DNA from: Candidatus Didemnitutus sp.
GTDB taxonomy: Bacteria; Verrucomicrobiota; Verrucomicrobiia; Opitutales; Opitutaceae
DNA length: 64,000 nt
Reading direction: 5' to 3'
NCBI GenBank assembly: GCA_019634575.1
Contig: JAHCAY010000001.1
Span: 1,488,001-1,552,000 of the forward strand
Shown here piece after piece: positions 44,628 through 52,636 of this stretch; the stretch's first letter is position 1, and each line of letters opens with the position of its first letter. Under the pieces are notes generated by a model that made no database searches, was not told the DNA's origin, and saw only the letters and a list, made by a program, of their open reading frames with translations. The translations under genes were made by a program, and so were the position numbers.

Positions 44628-45863
44628 TCAGAGCCAGCGCAGCAGCTCGCGCATTTCCTCAGACCTTGCCGGCTCGTCGGCGAGGTTTCTCATTTCCAGC
44701 GGGTCGCGCGCGAGGTCGAAAAAAAGCCACGGCAACTCGCGTCCGTCCGGCGCGCGGCGCAGCACGAGCTTGTGCCGCGCGGTGCGGAAACCGCGCCAAG
44801 CGTGCGGACACTGCAACGGAATTTCCGTCGCGCTCGGCATCGAGATCGCCGCGCTGTCGCGTTTGCACACCCACTCGCGCCCTTCCGCCCACGCCACCGC
44901 CATGTGCGGCAAATCGACCAGACTCACGGGCGCATCGTCGCTTCGTCCTCGGTTCTCCGCTCTCAGTCCTCTGATCAACAGCGGCACGCGCACGCTTTCC
45001 TCGTGCGGCCACGCCTTGCGAAACAAACCGTGGCTGCCGTGCATGTCGCCGTGCACCGACGTGAACGCCACGATCGTCCCGCTCAGGTCAACCTCCGCCA
45101 GCAAGCGCCCGATCGCCCGGTCCGTGGCCTCGATGTGCGCGTAGTAGCCCGCGAGCTCGTCGCGCGCCTTTTTCTCCGCGTCGCCGCCCAATGGGACGTT
45201 CGCCCGCAATTCGATCTCGTCCGGTCGCACCTCACGCACATGCGGCGCGGGCGCGTGATACGGCGGATGCGGCGCCTCGAGGCTCACGACGCAAAATGCC
45301 GGCGCGTCGTGCGGCTCGCGCAGCCAATCCGCCGCACGCTGCACCAACACATCCGCCTGGTAACCCTTGAAGTGCTTCGGCTCTGGCAGGCGCGTGCCGT
45401 GGAGCCACGGATCGTTGAGCAGGAATCCGCCCTCGAACCCTTCCCAGAGCGCAAAACCGCCGCGCGCTTCCGGCGGCACGAGCTGCTTCGCGTGCGCCTC
45501 GCCCACGAATGGTGCCGTGCGATCGCGCGCACTCAAATGCCATTTGCCGAACCACGCCGTGCGATAACCGCGATCGCCCAGCGCGTGCGCGACGGTGCGC
45601 GATGTGCCCGGCAACGCGTCCCAGTAGTCGCTCACTCCGCTCTCCGGACAGAGTTTTCCCGTCAACAGCGCCGCGCGCGCCTGCGGACCGAGCGGGTGCG
45701 GCGTGACCGCTTGCGCGAAGTCCACCGCTTCGCTCGCGAATCCGTCGAGCCACGGTGTGCGCGCGTTCGCATCTCCGGTCCGGCCGAACGCCTGCGCGCG
45801 CCACTGGGTGGTCACGATCCAAAGGATGTTCGGCTGTTGCGGCACGAGGGGGAACTTGGCCAC
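44628..45863 (-). CDS. Sulfatase-fold protein with replaced catalytic residues
   Basis: 411 aa from a GTG at 45863, which places PNILWIVTT at the N-terminus. The alkaline-phosphatase/sulfatase fold is clear (RAALLTGKLCPESGV; YRTAWFGKWHLS; SVHGDMHGSHGLFRKAWPHEESVRVPLLIRG). Family key residues are changed. The formylglycine position of CxPSR is Gly (GPQAR), the first metal Asp of TDQQR is Thr (TTQWR), and the Asp of SDHG is Val (SVHG). It is probably inactive as a sulfatase and may be a binding protein or a decaying gene. There is no signal peptide. Confidence 0.85.
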   Translation of the reverse strand: MAKFPLVPQQPNILWIVTTQWRAQAFGRTGDANARTPWLDGFASEAVDFAQAVTPHPLGPQARAALLTGKLCPESGVSDYWDALPGTSRTVAHALGDRGYRTAWFGKWHLSARDRTAPFVGEAHAKQLVPPEARGGFALWEGFEGGFLLNDPWLHGTRLPEPKHFKGYQADVLVQRAADWLREPHDAPAFCVVSLEAPHPPYHAPAPHVREVRPDEIELRANVPLGGDAEKKARDELAGYYAHIEATDRAIGRLLAEVDLSGTIVAFTSVHGDMHGSHGLFRKAWPHEESVRVPLLIRGLRAENRGRSDDAPVSLVDLPHMAVAWAEGREWVCKRDSAAISMPSATEIPLQCPHAWRGFRTARHKLVLRRAPDGRELPWLFFDLARDPLEMRNLADEPARSEEMRELLRWL

Positions 45864-45944
45864 AAAACGCGGAAAAGGCGCACAAAAAAGCCGGACCGCA
45901 ATCGCTGCGGAGCCACGCGCGCGCCGACCCGCTAAGCTGGCGGC

Positions 45945-46337
45945 ATGTGGTGGAAAGCGTTGGCGATTTTCGCGCTGATCGCGCTGGCGGAGACCGTGCA
46001 CGGCAGCTTGCGCGTGCGTTATCTGAACCGCCCGCTCGGCGACCTTCGCGCGCGACAGGTCGGCGTCTTCACCGGATCGGCGCTCATCCTCGCCATCGCC
46101 TGGCTTACCGCGCCGTGGCTCGCCGCTCCGAGCGCCGCGTCCGCATGGGCCGTCGGCGCCTTGTGGTTCGGGCTCATGTTCGTGTTCGAGGTGTGGGTCG
46201 GCCGCGGACTGTTTCACGCCTCGTGGCCGCGCGTCTTCGCGGAGTTCGATCTCCGCCGCGGCGGACTGCTCGGCTTCGGCATGCTCGTGTTGGCGGCGGC
46301 CCCGTGGCTCGCCGGCATGGCACGCGGCCTTTTTTAG
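45945..46337 (+). CDS. Small membrane protein of unknown function
   Basis: 130 aa with four hydrophobic segments (ALAIFALIALAETVHG; VFTGSALILAIAWLTAPWLA; WAVGALWFGLMFVFEVWVG; LLGFGMLVLAAAPWLAGMA). RVRYLNRPLGDLRARQ lies in the first loop. No family assigned. Transcribed divergently from the sulfatase-fold gene. Confidence 0.75.
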   Translation: MWWKALAIFALIALAETVHGSLRVRYLNRPLGDLRARQVGVFTGSALILAIAWLTAPWLAAPSAASAWAVGALWFGLMFVFEVWVGRGLFHASWPRVFAEFDLRRGGLLGFGMLVLAAAPWLAGMARGLF

Positions 46338-46397
46338 GCCGGAAGGCGGAACGGAAAATCTTTGCCGCCGGACCGGCTTCGGCTTCATCGTCCGCCC

Positions 46398-46883
46398 ATG
46401 CGCCTCCGTGTCATCACCGCCGGTGGAACCATCGACAAGGTCTACTTCGACGCCGCCAGCACCTACGAAGTCGGCGAGCCCCAGATCGGCCCGTTGCTGC
46501 GGGACTCGAACGTCACCTTCGACTTCGTCGTCGAGTCGGTGCTGCAAAAAGACAGCCTCGCGATGACCGATGAGGACCGCGCCTTGATCCGCGCCCGCGT
46601 GGAAGCGGCCCCGGAGAAGCTCATCCTCATCACGCACGGCACCGACACGATGACGGCCACCGCAGCCAAGCTGCAGGACATCGTCGACAAGACGGTTGTT
46701 TTTACAGGCGCCATGCAACCGGCCCGCTTTCGCGACAGCGACGCGGTCTTCAATGTCGGCTGCGCGATCGGCGCTCTGCAAGTGCTGCCGCCGGGCGTTT
46801 ACATCGCCATGAACGGCGTCGTCGCCGCCGCTGATACGGTGCGCAAGAACCGCGCTGCGAGCCGTTTCGAGCCAAAAAGCTAG
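46398..46883 (+). CDS. Asparaginase-domain protein, N-terminal domain only
   Basis: 161 aa from the ATG at 46398. Both catalytic threonine motifs of L-asparaginases are present (RVITAGGTIDKVYFD and LILITHGTDTMTATA). The C-terminal domain of the usual ~330-aa enzyme is missing, and no remnant follows. Short one-domain members exist and may form different oligomers; activity is uncertain. Confidence 0.85.
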   Translation: MRLRVITAGGTIDKVYFDAASTYEVGEPQIGPLLRDSNVTFDFVVESVLQKDSLAMTDEDRALIRARVEAAPEKLILITHGTDTMTATAAKLQDIVDKTVVFTGAMQPARFRDSDAVFNVGCAIGALQVLPPGVYIAMNGVVAAADTVRKNRAASRFEPKS

Positions 46884-46956
46884 CGCCGAGCCACCGAGAA
46901 CCGGCCTTATTTGCCTGCTGCTCAGGAGGGAAATAACCCGGTTACGGGGAATCCCC

Positions 46957-46983
46957 TAAAGTTGGCCCGACGGGAGCCGAACC
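46957..46983 (+). promoter_or_regulatory. Sigma-28 (flagellar)-like promoter before cheD
   Basis: TAAAGTT at 46957 followed by GCCGAACC at 46976 gives TAAA-N15-GCCGAACC, close to the FliA consensus TAAA-N15-GCCGATAA. It lies 94 bp upstream of the cheD start, and the downstream gene's chemotaxis role fits. Confidence 0.6.
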
Positions 46984-47076
46984 ACAGTGAGCCGGCAATT
47001 GCGCCCGGCGCCCATGCTTTTTCCCGTTACCAACGCGCCCGCAAGCCGCCCTTTCCGCGACGTGCCCGCCTGACCT

Positions 47077-47601
47077 ATGGCCGGCTCTCCCACAGTCGCT
47101 TCGCTGTTTGCCCAACGCGTCGTCATCGGCGTCGGGGACATGGCCGTCTCGAACAACTCGCAGGTCATCCTCAGCACCTATGCGTTGGGATCCTGCATCG
47201 GCGTGATCGCTTACGATCCGGCGGTAAAGGCCGCCGGCATCCTGCATCTGATGTTGCCGGAGTCCTCGATCTCGCCCGACAAGGCCGCGCGCCAACCGGC
47301 GATGTTCGCCGACACGGGATTGCCTGCCTTCTTCAAGGCCCTCGCCGGCCTGCGCGCCGAGCGCTCGCGACTGAGAATTTTCGTCGCCGGTGGCGCCAGC
47401 GTCATCGCGGGCACGGACCCGTTCCGCATCGGCGAGCGCAATTCGCGGGTGACACTCGATTATCTTTCGAAGCAAGGATACCTCGTTCGCCGCACGGAAA
47501 CCGGCGGCAACATCAACCGCACGGTTCACCTCGAGGTCAGCTCCGGCCAGGTGTCGATGAAGACGCCGACGGAGAACATCCAGCATTCCCTGAACTCGTA
47601 G
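47077..47601 (+). CDS. cheD: Chemoreceptor glutamine deamidase
   Basis: 174 aa. Deamidates Gln residues in methyl-accepting chemotaxis proteins, tuning adaptation. The catalytic Cys-His-Thr triad lies in TYALGSCIGVIAYD and AAGILHLMLPES. Family segments RIFVAGGASVIAGTDPFRIGERNSR and TGGNINRTVHLEV follow. It is an orphan: no che or fla genes lie within the window. A sigma-28-like promoter precedes it. Confidence 0.94.
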   Translation: MAGSPTVASLFAQRVVIGVGDMAVSNNSQVILSTYALGSCIGVIAYDPAVKAAGILHLMLPESSISPDKAARQPAMFADTGLPAFFKALAGLRAERSRLRIFVAGGASVIAGTDPFRIGERNSRVTLDYLSKQGYLVRRTETGGNINRTVHLEVSSGQVSMKTPTENIQHSLNS

Positions 47602-47635
47602 TTGGCGCAGCGCCGGAAGCGGCTAGCCTGCCGCC

Positions 47636-48112
47636 ATGCGCGCACGTTCAGGGCTGGTCTTACTCGGGTTTCTCGTTGTGACGTTTACGGCCGCCGGCAT
47701 CGGCGGTGCCGCGACAAGCAGCAGCGTCGTCACGTGGTATCCAACGCTGCACAAGCCGATGTGGAATCCGCCGAGCTGGTTGTTCGCGCCGGTGTGGTCG
47801 GCGCTCTACACGTTGATGGCGATCGCCGCGTGGCGCGTCTAGCGGTGCGCTGAATCGGCGGTGCGGCGCTCAGCGCTGACATGGTATTTCGTGCAGCTCG
47901 CCTTGAACGCGCTGTGGGCGTGCCTGTTTTTCGGACTGCGGAATCCCGGTCTCGCGTTCGCCGAGGTGATCGCGCTCTGGATTGCGCTCGTGATCACGGG
48001 GCTGAAATTCGCGCACCTCGACCGCTTCGCCGGCGCGTTGTGGGTGCCGTATCTCGCTTGGGTGTCGTTCGCGTCGGTGCTGAACGGCACCGTGTGGTGG
48101 CTCAACCGCTGA
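47636..48112 (+). pseudogene. tspO: TspO/MBR-family membrane protein interrupted by an amber codon
   Basis: The frame 47636-48112 encodes a complete five-helix tryptophan-rich sensory protein except for an in-frame TAG at 47840-47842. Before it: WYPTLHKPMWNPPSWLFAPVWSALYTLMAIAAWRV. After it in the same frame: ALTWYFVQLALNALWACLFFGLRNPG...WVSFASVLNGTVWWLN. The stop falls where the family usually has Trp (VW), so a TGG-to-TAG change explains it. No other lesion is visible, so the break is recent, a sequencing error, or read through. Confidence 0.85.
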
Positions 48113-48118
48113 GCGCGG

Positions 48119-48790
48119 TTACGGCAGCGCCGCGCGTGGCACGACGTAGCCGAACACGGCCACCCAATGGCACACGCTGCCGGCGAGCACCCACAGGTGC
48201 CAGACCGCGTGATTGAACGGCAGTTTTTCCCAGAGGTAGAAGATCGTGCCGAAGCTGTAGCACAGCCCGCCCGCGAGCAGGAACCAGATGCCGCCGGCGG
48301 GCAGCGCGGCGAACAGAGGCTTGGCCGCGATGATCACGAGCCAGCCCATCGCGAGATAGATGACGGTCGACAGCACATCGAAGCGGCCGGCGAAGAAAAA
48401 TTTCAGGATCACGCCCGCGACCGCGCAGCCCCAGACGACGCCGAAGAGGCTCCAGCCCCAGCCGCCGCGGAGCGGTCCGAGCACGAACGGCGTGTAGGTG
48501 CCGGCGATGAGCAGAAAGATCGCCGCGTGGTCGAAACGCTGACAGCGACGGCGCCATTTCTCCGATTTCACCGAGTGATAAAGCGTGGAAGCGCTGTAGA
48601 GCAGCACAAGCGTGGCGCCGTAGATCGCAGTGCTCGTGACGTGCCACGCGTTACCGTAGAGCGAAGAGTAGACCACGAGGAACACGAGGCCCGCAATGGA
48701 GAGCAGCGCGCCGACTCCGTGCGTGAGGCGGTTCGCCAGCTCCTCGAGCGGCGGATAACTGTCGGGAACGTGTTTGGCGGAGGCGGACAT
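48119..48790 (-). CDS. Hemolysin III / PAQR-family membrane protein
   Basis: 223 aa with seven membrane segments. PAQR-type motifs are EELANRLTHGVGALLSIAG, LYSASTLYHSV (conserved Ser/His), FDHAAIFLLIAGTYTPFVL and the terminal HAVWHLWVLAGSVCHW. The conserved Asp/His residues are those of a metal-dependent hydrolase-like core. The start at 48790 avoids overlap with the upstream LysR gene and leaves a 1-bp gap, so co-transcription with it is likely. Confidence 0.9.
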   Translation of the reverse strand: MSASAKHVPDSYPPLEELANRLTHGVGALLSIAGLVFLVVYSSLYGNAWHVTSTAIYGATLVLLYSASTLYHSVKSEKWRRRCQRFDHAAIFLLIAGTYTPFVLGPLRGGWGWSLFGVVWGCAVAGVILKFFFAGRFDVLSTVIYLAMGWLVIIAAKPLFAALPAGGIWFLLAGGLCYSFGTIFYLWEKLPFNHAVWHLWVLAGSVCHWVAVFGYVVPRAALP

Positions 48791-48791
48791 T

Positions 48792-49757
48792 TCAGGCGGA
48801 GATTTTTTCGGCCTTCCCACGCGAGGCGAATTCGGTCGCGAGGTGGTCGACGAAATTCATCACCAGCGGGCCGGCCTCGGCCTTGGGCCACGTGACGGCG
48901 TGCCACGTGCGGTGCCAGCCCTTGCGCGTGATGCGCTTGGCCACGAGCTGGCCGTCGGCGAGCGCGGGCTTCACGGCCCACTCGGCGAGCGCGGCGACGC
49001 CCATGCCGGCCTTCACGAGCTCAAGGATCGCTTCGGTAAGTTGCACGCAGGTGAAACGGCGCGGCCACTCGCCGGCGGGGCGAAGTATGTCGATGCAGAG
49101 CGACGACTCCTCAGGGCGGGCGGCATACATGAGCAGGTGCTCGCGCGCGATTTCGCCGGGCTCGAGCCAGGGCTTGCGGGCCAACGCATGATCGTGCGGC
49201 ACGAGCAGGCGCACCTCGTCGCGCAACACGGCGCGGGCGAGCATGCCGGTGCGCTCGGGCTTTTCGGTCGTGATCGAGAGGTCGATTTCGCGGTTGTAGA
49301 GCGCCTCGAGCGAGCGGTGCGTGACCTCGCCGACAACACGCACGTCGGCCTCGGGATGCTCGGCGCGGAAGGAGCGGATCACGGCCGGCAACCAGTGGTA
49401 GCCGGTGTAGCAATGCGTGCTGAGGCGCACGGTGCCGGCGCGGCCTTGCTTGAGTTTGGCGAGGCGGTCCTCGGCGTCCGCGACGGCGCCGAGCACGCGC
49501 ACGGCGGCGTCGAGGAGCACGTCGCCGGCGGGCGTGAGGCGCATGGTCTTGCCTTCACGATGGAAGATGGGACCGCCGACGATCTCCTCCAGCACACGGA
49601 GCTGATGGCTGAGCGCGGAGGGCGTGAGGTTGAGGCGCTCGCTCGCGCGGGTGAGACTGCGTTCCTCCGCGACGGTCCAGACGAGGCGCAGGTGCCGCAG
49701 CTCCACCCCGGTGTAGCGGGTGAAGGGATCGCTCGCAGCGCCTTGAGCAGATTTCAC
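48792..49757 (-). CDS. LysR-family regulator (MetR-like)
   Basis: 321 aa. The HTH (LRHLRLVWTVAEERSLTRASERLNLTPSALSHQLRVLEE) and effector domain (STHCYTGYHWLPAVIRSFRAEHPEADVRVVGEVTHRSLEALYNREIDLSI) resemble MetR, which responds to homocysteine; this subgroup call is tentative. The start is GTG. An inverted repeat CGTTA (49757-49761)/TAACG (49770-49774) touches the start codon and could mediate autoregulation. Confidence 0.85.
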   Translation of the reverse strand: MKSAQGAASDPFTRYTGVELRHLRLVWTVAEERSLTRASERLNLTPSALSHQLRVLEEIVGGPIFHREGKTMRLTPAGDVLLDAAVRVLGAVADAEDRLAKLKQGRAGTVRLSTHCYTGYHWLPAVIRSFRAEHPEADVRVVGEVTHRSLEALYNREIDLSITTEKPERTGMLARAVLRDEVRLLVPHDHALARKPWLEPGEIAREHLLMYAARPEESSLCIDILRPAGEWPRRFTCVQLTEAILELVKAGMGVAALAEWAVKPALADGQLVAKRITRKGWHRTWHAVTWPKAEAGPLVMNFVDHLATEFASRGKAEKISA

Positions 49758-49829
49758 GTTAGTGAGGCGTAACGTTAATTTCGTTCAGGTCGAGCCTGCG
49801 TTGTGGCGCCGAGCAAAGGACGCGGGAAA

Positions 49830-49857
49830 GCAAAAGGCCGCCCTCGCGGGCGGCCTT
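49830..49857 (-). terminator. Terminator at the end of the ACIII/cbb3-like operon
   Basis: On the minus strand AAGGCCGCCC/GGGCGGCCTT form a perfect 10-bp stem with a GCGA tetraloop, followed by TTGCTTTCC. It lies about 25 bp past the last cytochrome gene. Confidence 0.8.
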
Positions 49858-49881
49858 GAAAAGCGGGAGCAGTTCCAGTGC

Positions 49882-50514
49882 TTACGGCGTCTTCAGCAGT
49901 TCCTCGACGGTCCACGGGCCGCGCGCGCCGAGTTCGGCGCGGATCGCGGCGACCTGCTCGGGCTTGATCTCGGGAGCGTTGTTGCCCCACTCGGAGCGAA
50001 CGTAGGTGAGCACTTGCGCGATCTGCTCGTCCTTCAGGAGGCTGCCGAAGGGTGTCATCGCGTTGTTGAAATTCGCGCCCTTGACGGTGATCGGGCCGTT
50101 GAGGCCGAAGAGGACGATCTTGATGATGTGCTTTTCGTGTTCGGGCTTGAGCACGAATTCCGAGCCGGCGAGCGGCGGGTAAACGCCGGGGACGCCCTGA
50201 CCGGTGGCCTGGTGACAGGCCATGCAGTTCGCGGTGAACACGCGTTTGCCGAACATCGCGGGCGTGAGCGTCGGACCGGCCGCGGCTTGCAGGGAAGGCT
50301 TCTGATGCTCGTTGTAGATCGAGGGATCGAAGTGGCCCGAATAGTTGACCAGGTAGATCGCGCCGAGATAGATCGCGATGCACATGACGCCGATCAGCGT
50401 GAGCGAGAAGCTGCCGTGCCACGCCGTGGAGGATTGCTCGCGGGCATGAACCTGCTGGATCGACTCGTCGGACGCGCCGGACTGCTCGAGGTGAGAGTGT
50501 TTTTCGTCGCTCAT
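49882..50514 (-). CDS. Membrane-anchored monoheme cytochrome c
   Basis: 210 aa. One N-terminal membrane segment (FSLTLIGVMCIAIYLGAIYLVNY, about 36-58) anchors a periplasmic class I cytochrome c domain with heme site NCMACH and PLAGSEFV. A likely axial Met lies in NNAMTPFG. Last gene of the operon, probably an electron carrier from ACIII or CcoO to an oxidase elsewhere. Confidence 0.88.
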   Translation of the reverse strand: MSDEKHSHLEQSGASDESIQQVHAREQSSTAWHGSFSLTLIGVMCIAIYLGAIYLVNYSGHFDPSIYNEHQKPSLQAAAGPTLTPAMFGKRVFTANCMACHQATGQGVPGVYPPLAGSEFVLKPEHEKHIIKIVLFGLNGPITVKGANFNNAMTPFGSLLKDEQIAQVLTYVRSEWGNNAPEIKPEQVAAIRAELGARGPWTVEELLKTP

Positions 50515-50515
50515 C

Positions 50516-51169
50516 TTATTTGCCCTCCTCCTTGGCGGTCGTGGGGACGAAGGGCTTGGCTTCGGGATACTCGTAGGAGTCGTTCAGGCTGCGGAGATAC
50601 GCGACGAGGGCGCGAGCGCGGTGCGTCGGGACGATCTCGGCGCCGGCCGGAGCGGCAGCTTTGCCGGAGAGCTTCAACGCATACGCGGAAGCCTGGCCGG
50701 GCCGAGCCGGGCGGACGTCGAAGAGAAAGTCGTAGCTCGGCATGTTCGTGCCGGGGGCGACGGCGTGCGGCGCGTAGAGGATCGTGTAGAGGTAGGTCTC
50801 GTCGGCGTAGGCGCGCGCGGCGACGTTGCGGAGATCGGGACCGAGGCGGCTGTTGCCGAGGAACACCGTCTTCTCGCGGATGTAGTCGCGGGCGACGCTC
50901 TGGCGCGTGCCCCATTGGCGGGTGGTGTCGCCGCCGAAGCCTTCGCGGCGCACCTGCTGCGTGTGGCAGGAGGCGCAACCGAGATCCTGATAAACGGCGC
51001 GGCCTTGATCGGCGAGACCGGTGAGCGGCGCGGGGTGGAGCGCCTCGTCGACGGGGTCCTTGTATTGCGTCAGCGAGCCGAGCTGCTGGTGCGCGGAATA
51101 GAGGACGGCGCCGGTCGAGAGCGCGAGGATGGCGAAGGCGCCGAAGAAGAGGGCGAGACCGTTTTTCAT
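50516..51169 (-). CDS. ccoO: cbb3-type oxidase subunit II (CcoO-like monoheme cytochrome c)
   Basis: 217 aa. N-terminal membrane anchor (NGLALFFGAFAILALSTGAVLYSA), then a CcoO-type domain: YQDLGCASCHTQQVRREGFGGDTTRQWG, RLGPDLRNVAARAYADETYLYTILYAP and the axial Met in GTNMPSYDFL. The heme-binding residues are intact, in contrast to its partner. The start overlaps the CcoN-like stop as ATGA, so the two are made together. Confidence 0.9.
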   Translation of the reverse strand: MKNGLALFFGAFAILALSTGAVLYSAHQQLGSLTQYKDPVDEALHPAPLTGLADQGRAVYQDLGCASCHTQQVRREGFGGDTTRQWGTRQSVARDYIREKTVFLGNSRLGPDLRNVAARAYADETYLYTILYAPHAVAPGTNMPSYDFLFDVRPARPGQASAYALKLSGKAAAPAGAEIVPTHRARALVAYLRSLNDSYEYPEAKPFVPTTAKEEGK

Positions 51170-52635
51170 GCGTGCTGCCCCTCCGAGGCGGTCGTGGCGG
51201 CCATGGCGGGCGGGTTGGCGAACTCGGCCTTCGGTCCCGTCTCGATGACGGAGTTGAAGGCGGTCCAGAAGAAGTTGATTGCGAAGGCGACGTGGCCGAC
51301 GAGCAGTGCCATCAGGGTGACGGTGCGGAACGCGAGCCAGGGTTTGAGCATCGCGGTGATGTCCGCGAAGGGCACGTTGGTGTTCAGCATGCGACCCTGC
51401 TCGGAACCGGCGTAACCTACGCCGACCACGATGCCGACGATGCCGACGAGCGTGAGCCAGTAGTGGATGCCGACCAACGCCGAGGAGTGCCACGGACGGC
51501 CCGCGAGCCGCGGGATGATGAAGTAGGCGGCGCCAAACATCGCGGTGGAGAAGCACGCGTAGGCGATCACCCAATCGCGCAACTCGGGGATGAGCGTGAA
51601 CTGCATTTCGGCGGCGAGCGGACGGTTCGCGAGCACGAGGTTGAGGCCCGCCGCGAAGAAGAAGGCGACGATGCTCAGCACGATGAACTTGAAGGAGACA
51701 CTGCCCTTCGCGGTCTCGAAGCCGGAGGCGAGCGGGCGGAAGAAATTCACGAAGATGATCACGAGAGCGGGCACGAGCAGGAAGTTGGCGGTCGTGCCGA
51801 CGGTCGACACCCACGCGGGAACCGGACCGCCGAGCAGGCGAGAGCCACCGGCAAACGCGGTCGTGACGATGAACCACCAGAACGAAACACCGGTGAGGTA
51901 GTAATGGTTGATCGGCCGGCCGGTGATCTTCGGCACGAAGTAGTAGGCGCACGCCAAAGCGAGCGGCGTGAACCACAGCCCATAGATGCCGTTCACATAC
52001 CACGCGCCGACGATCGCCTGCACGACGCCGTGCGTCGGGAGGTTGAAGAGCATCGTCTGCGCGACGGCGAAGAGCCACGGGAACCAGAGGACGGCACCGA
52101 AGATATACCACTGCGCGGCGAACACGTTGTCGGTGTTGCGCACGCTGAAGGTCGTGATCGCCCACACGCCCATGGCGGCGTAGCAGACGAGCATCATGAC
52201 GGTGATCCAGCGCGGCATCTCGAGGAGATCGAAGGATGTCGTGCCGCCCATGAGGATGCCGAGCATGCCGAGGCCGAGGGTGATGTTCCACGCCTTGCAG
52301 GCGACGATGAGCCAGCCGCCGTGGCGGAGCGCGGCGGCGGAAAGGCGGGCCATCAGCCAAAGGGCGACGCCGAGGCCGGCGTTGAAGCCCCATCCGTAGG
52401 CGAGGAGGAAATTTGCGGCGGCGTTGACGCGGCCGTAGGTGAACCACTCGCAGCCGGACAGGAAGCCGAGGAAGTTCGGCGTGTGCAGCTGCGTGGCGGC
52501 GATGAGTTGGAGCGCGCCGCCGATGATCAACCAGGCGATGGCCTGGCTGAAGAACACGAGAACGGGCCACTTGGCGGAGGCGTCGATCTCCTGCTGCTCG
52601 GCGCGAGCGTTGGGGACGGTGGAATTCATCGGCAA
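51166..52635 (-). CDS. CcoN homologue (cbb3 subunit I) lacking all six metal-ligand histidines
   Basis: 489 aa with about 12 membrane segments, alignable to CcoN by landmarks such as AWYVNGIYGLWFTPLALACA followed by YYFVPK, GRPINHYYL and AYFIIPRLAGRP. Canonical CcoN binds heme b, heme b3 and CuB through six histidines. By hand alignment these are replaced here: RPxHT by NAAAN (Ala74), WYGHN by WYVNG (Asn215), AGPHH by AGGSR (Ser265, Arg266), and DWTxGHVH by DWVIAYAC (Tyr359, Cys361). It cannot be a terminal oxidase. It probably serves as a membrane scaffold for CcoO next to ACIII (inference). Databases would label it cbb3 subunit I. Confidence 0.85.
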   Translation of the reverse strand: MPMNSTVPNARAEQQEIDASAKWPVLVFFSQAIAWLIIGGALQLIAATQLHTPNFLGFLSGCEWFTYGRVNAAANFLLAYGWGFNAGLGVALWLMARLSAAALRHGGWLIVACKAWNITLGLGMLGILMGGTTSFDLLEMPRWITVMMLVCYAAMGVWAITTFSVRNTDNVFAAQWYIFGAVLWFPWLFAVAQTMLFNLPTHGVVQAIVGAWYVNGIYGLWFTPLALACAYYFVPKITGRPINHYYLTGVSFWWFIVTTAFAGGSRLLGGPVPAWVSTVGTTANFLLVPALVIIFVNFFRPLASGFETAKGSVSFKFIVLSIVAFFFAAGLNLVLANRPLAAEMQFTLIPELRDWVIAYACFSTAMFGAAYFIIPRLAGRPWHSSALVGIHYWLTLVGIVGIVVGVGYAGSEQGRMLNTNVPFADITAMLKPWLAFRTVTLMALLVGHVAFAINFFWTAFNSVIETGPKAEFANPPAMAATTASEGQHA

Positions 52636-52636
52636 A

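Noticed and set aside
45864..46781. An extended N-terminus of the sulfatase-fold protein
   Set aside because: The extension overlaps the divergent membrane-protein and asparaginase genes and has low-complexity shadow sequence. The fold begins at PNILW.
46884..47076. A c-di-GMP riboswitch upstream of cheD
   Set aside because: The gap has some local dyads, but I do not find the conserved GEMM sequence blocks. A sigma-28-like promoter explains it better.
47861..48112. A separate small membrane gene starting at 47861
   Set aside because: It is the C-terminal half of TspO in the same frame as 47636-47842, divided only by one TAG, so it is treated as one broken gene.
50516..52570. A single 684-residue cytochrome fusion protein
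   Set aside because: Only the last 217 residues are CcoO-like. The upstream part is an out-of-frame shadow of the CcoN homologue, whose own frame is well conserved.
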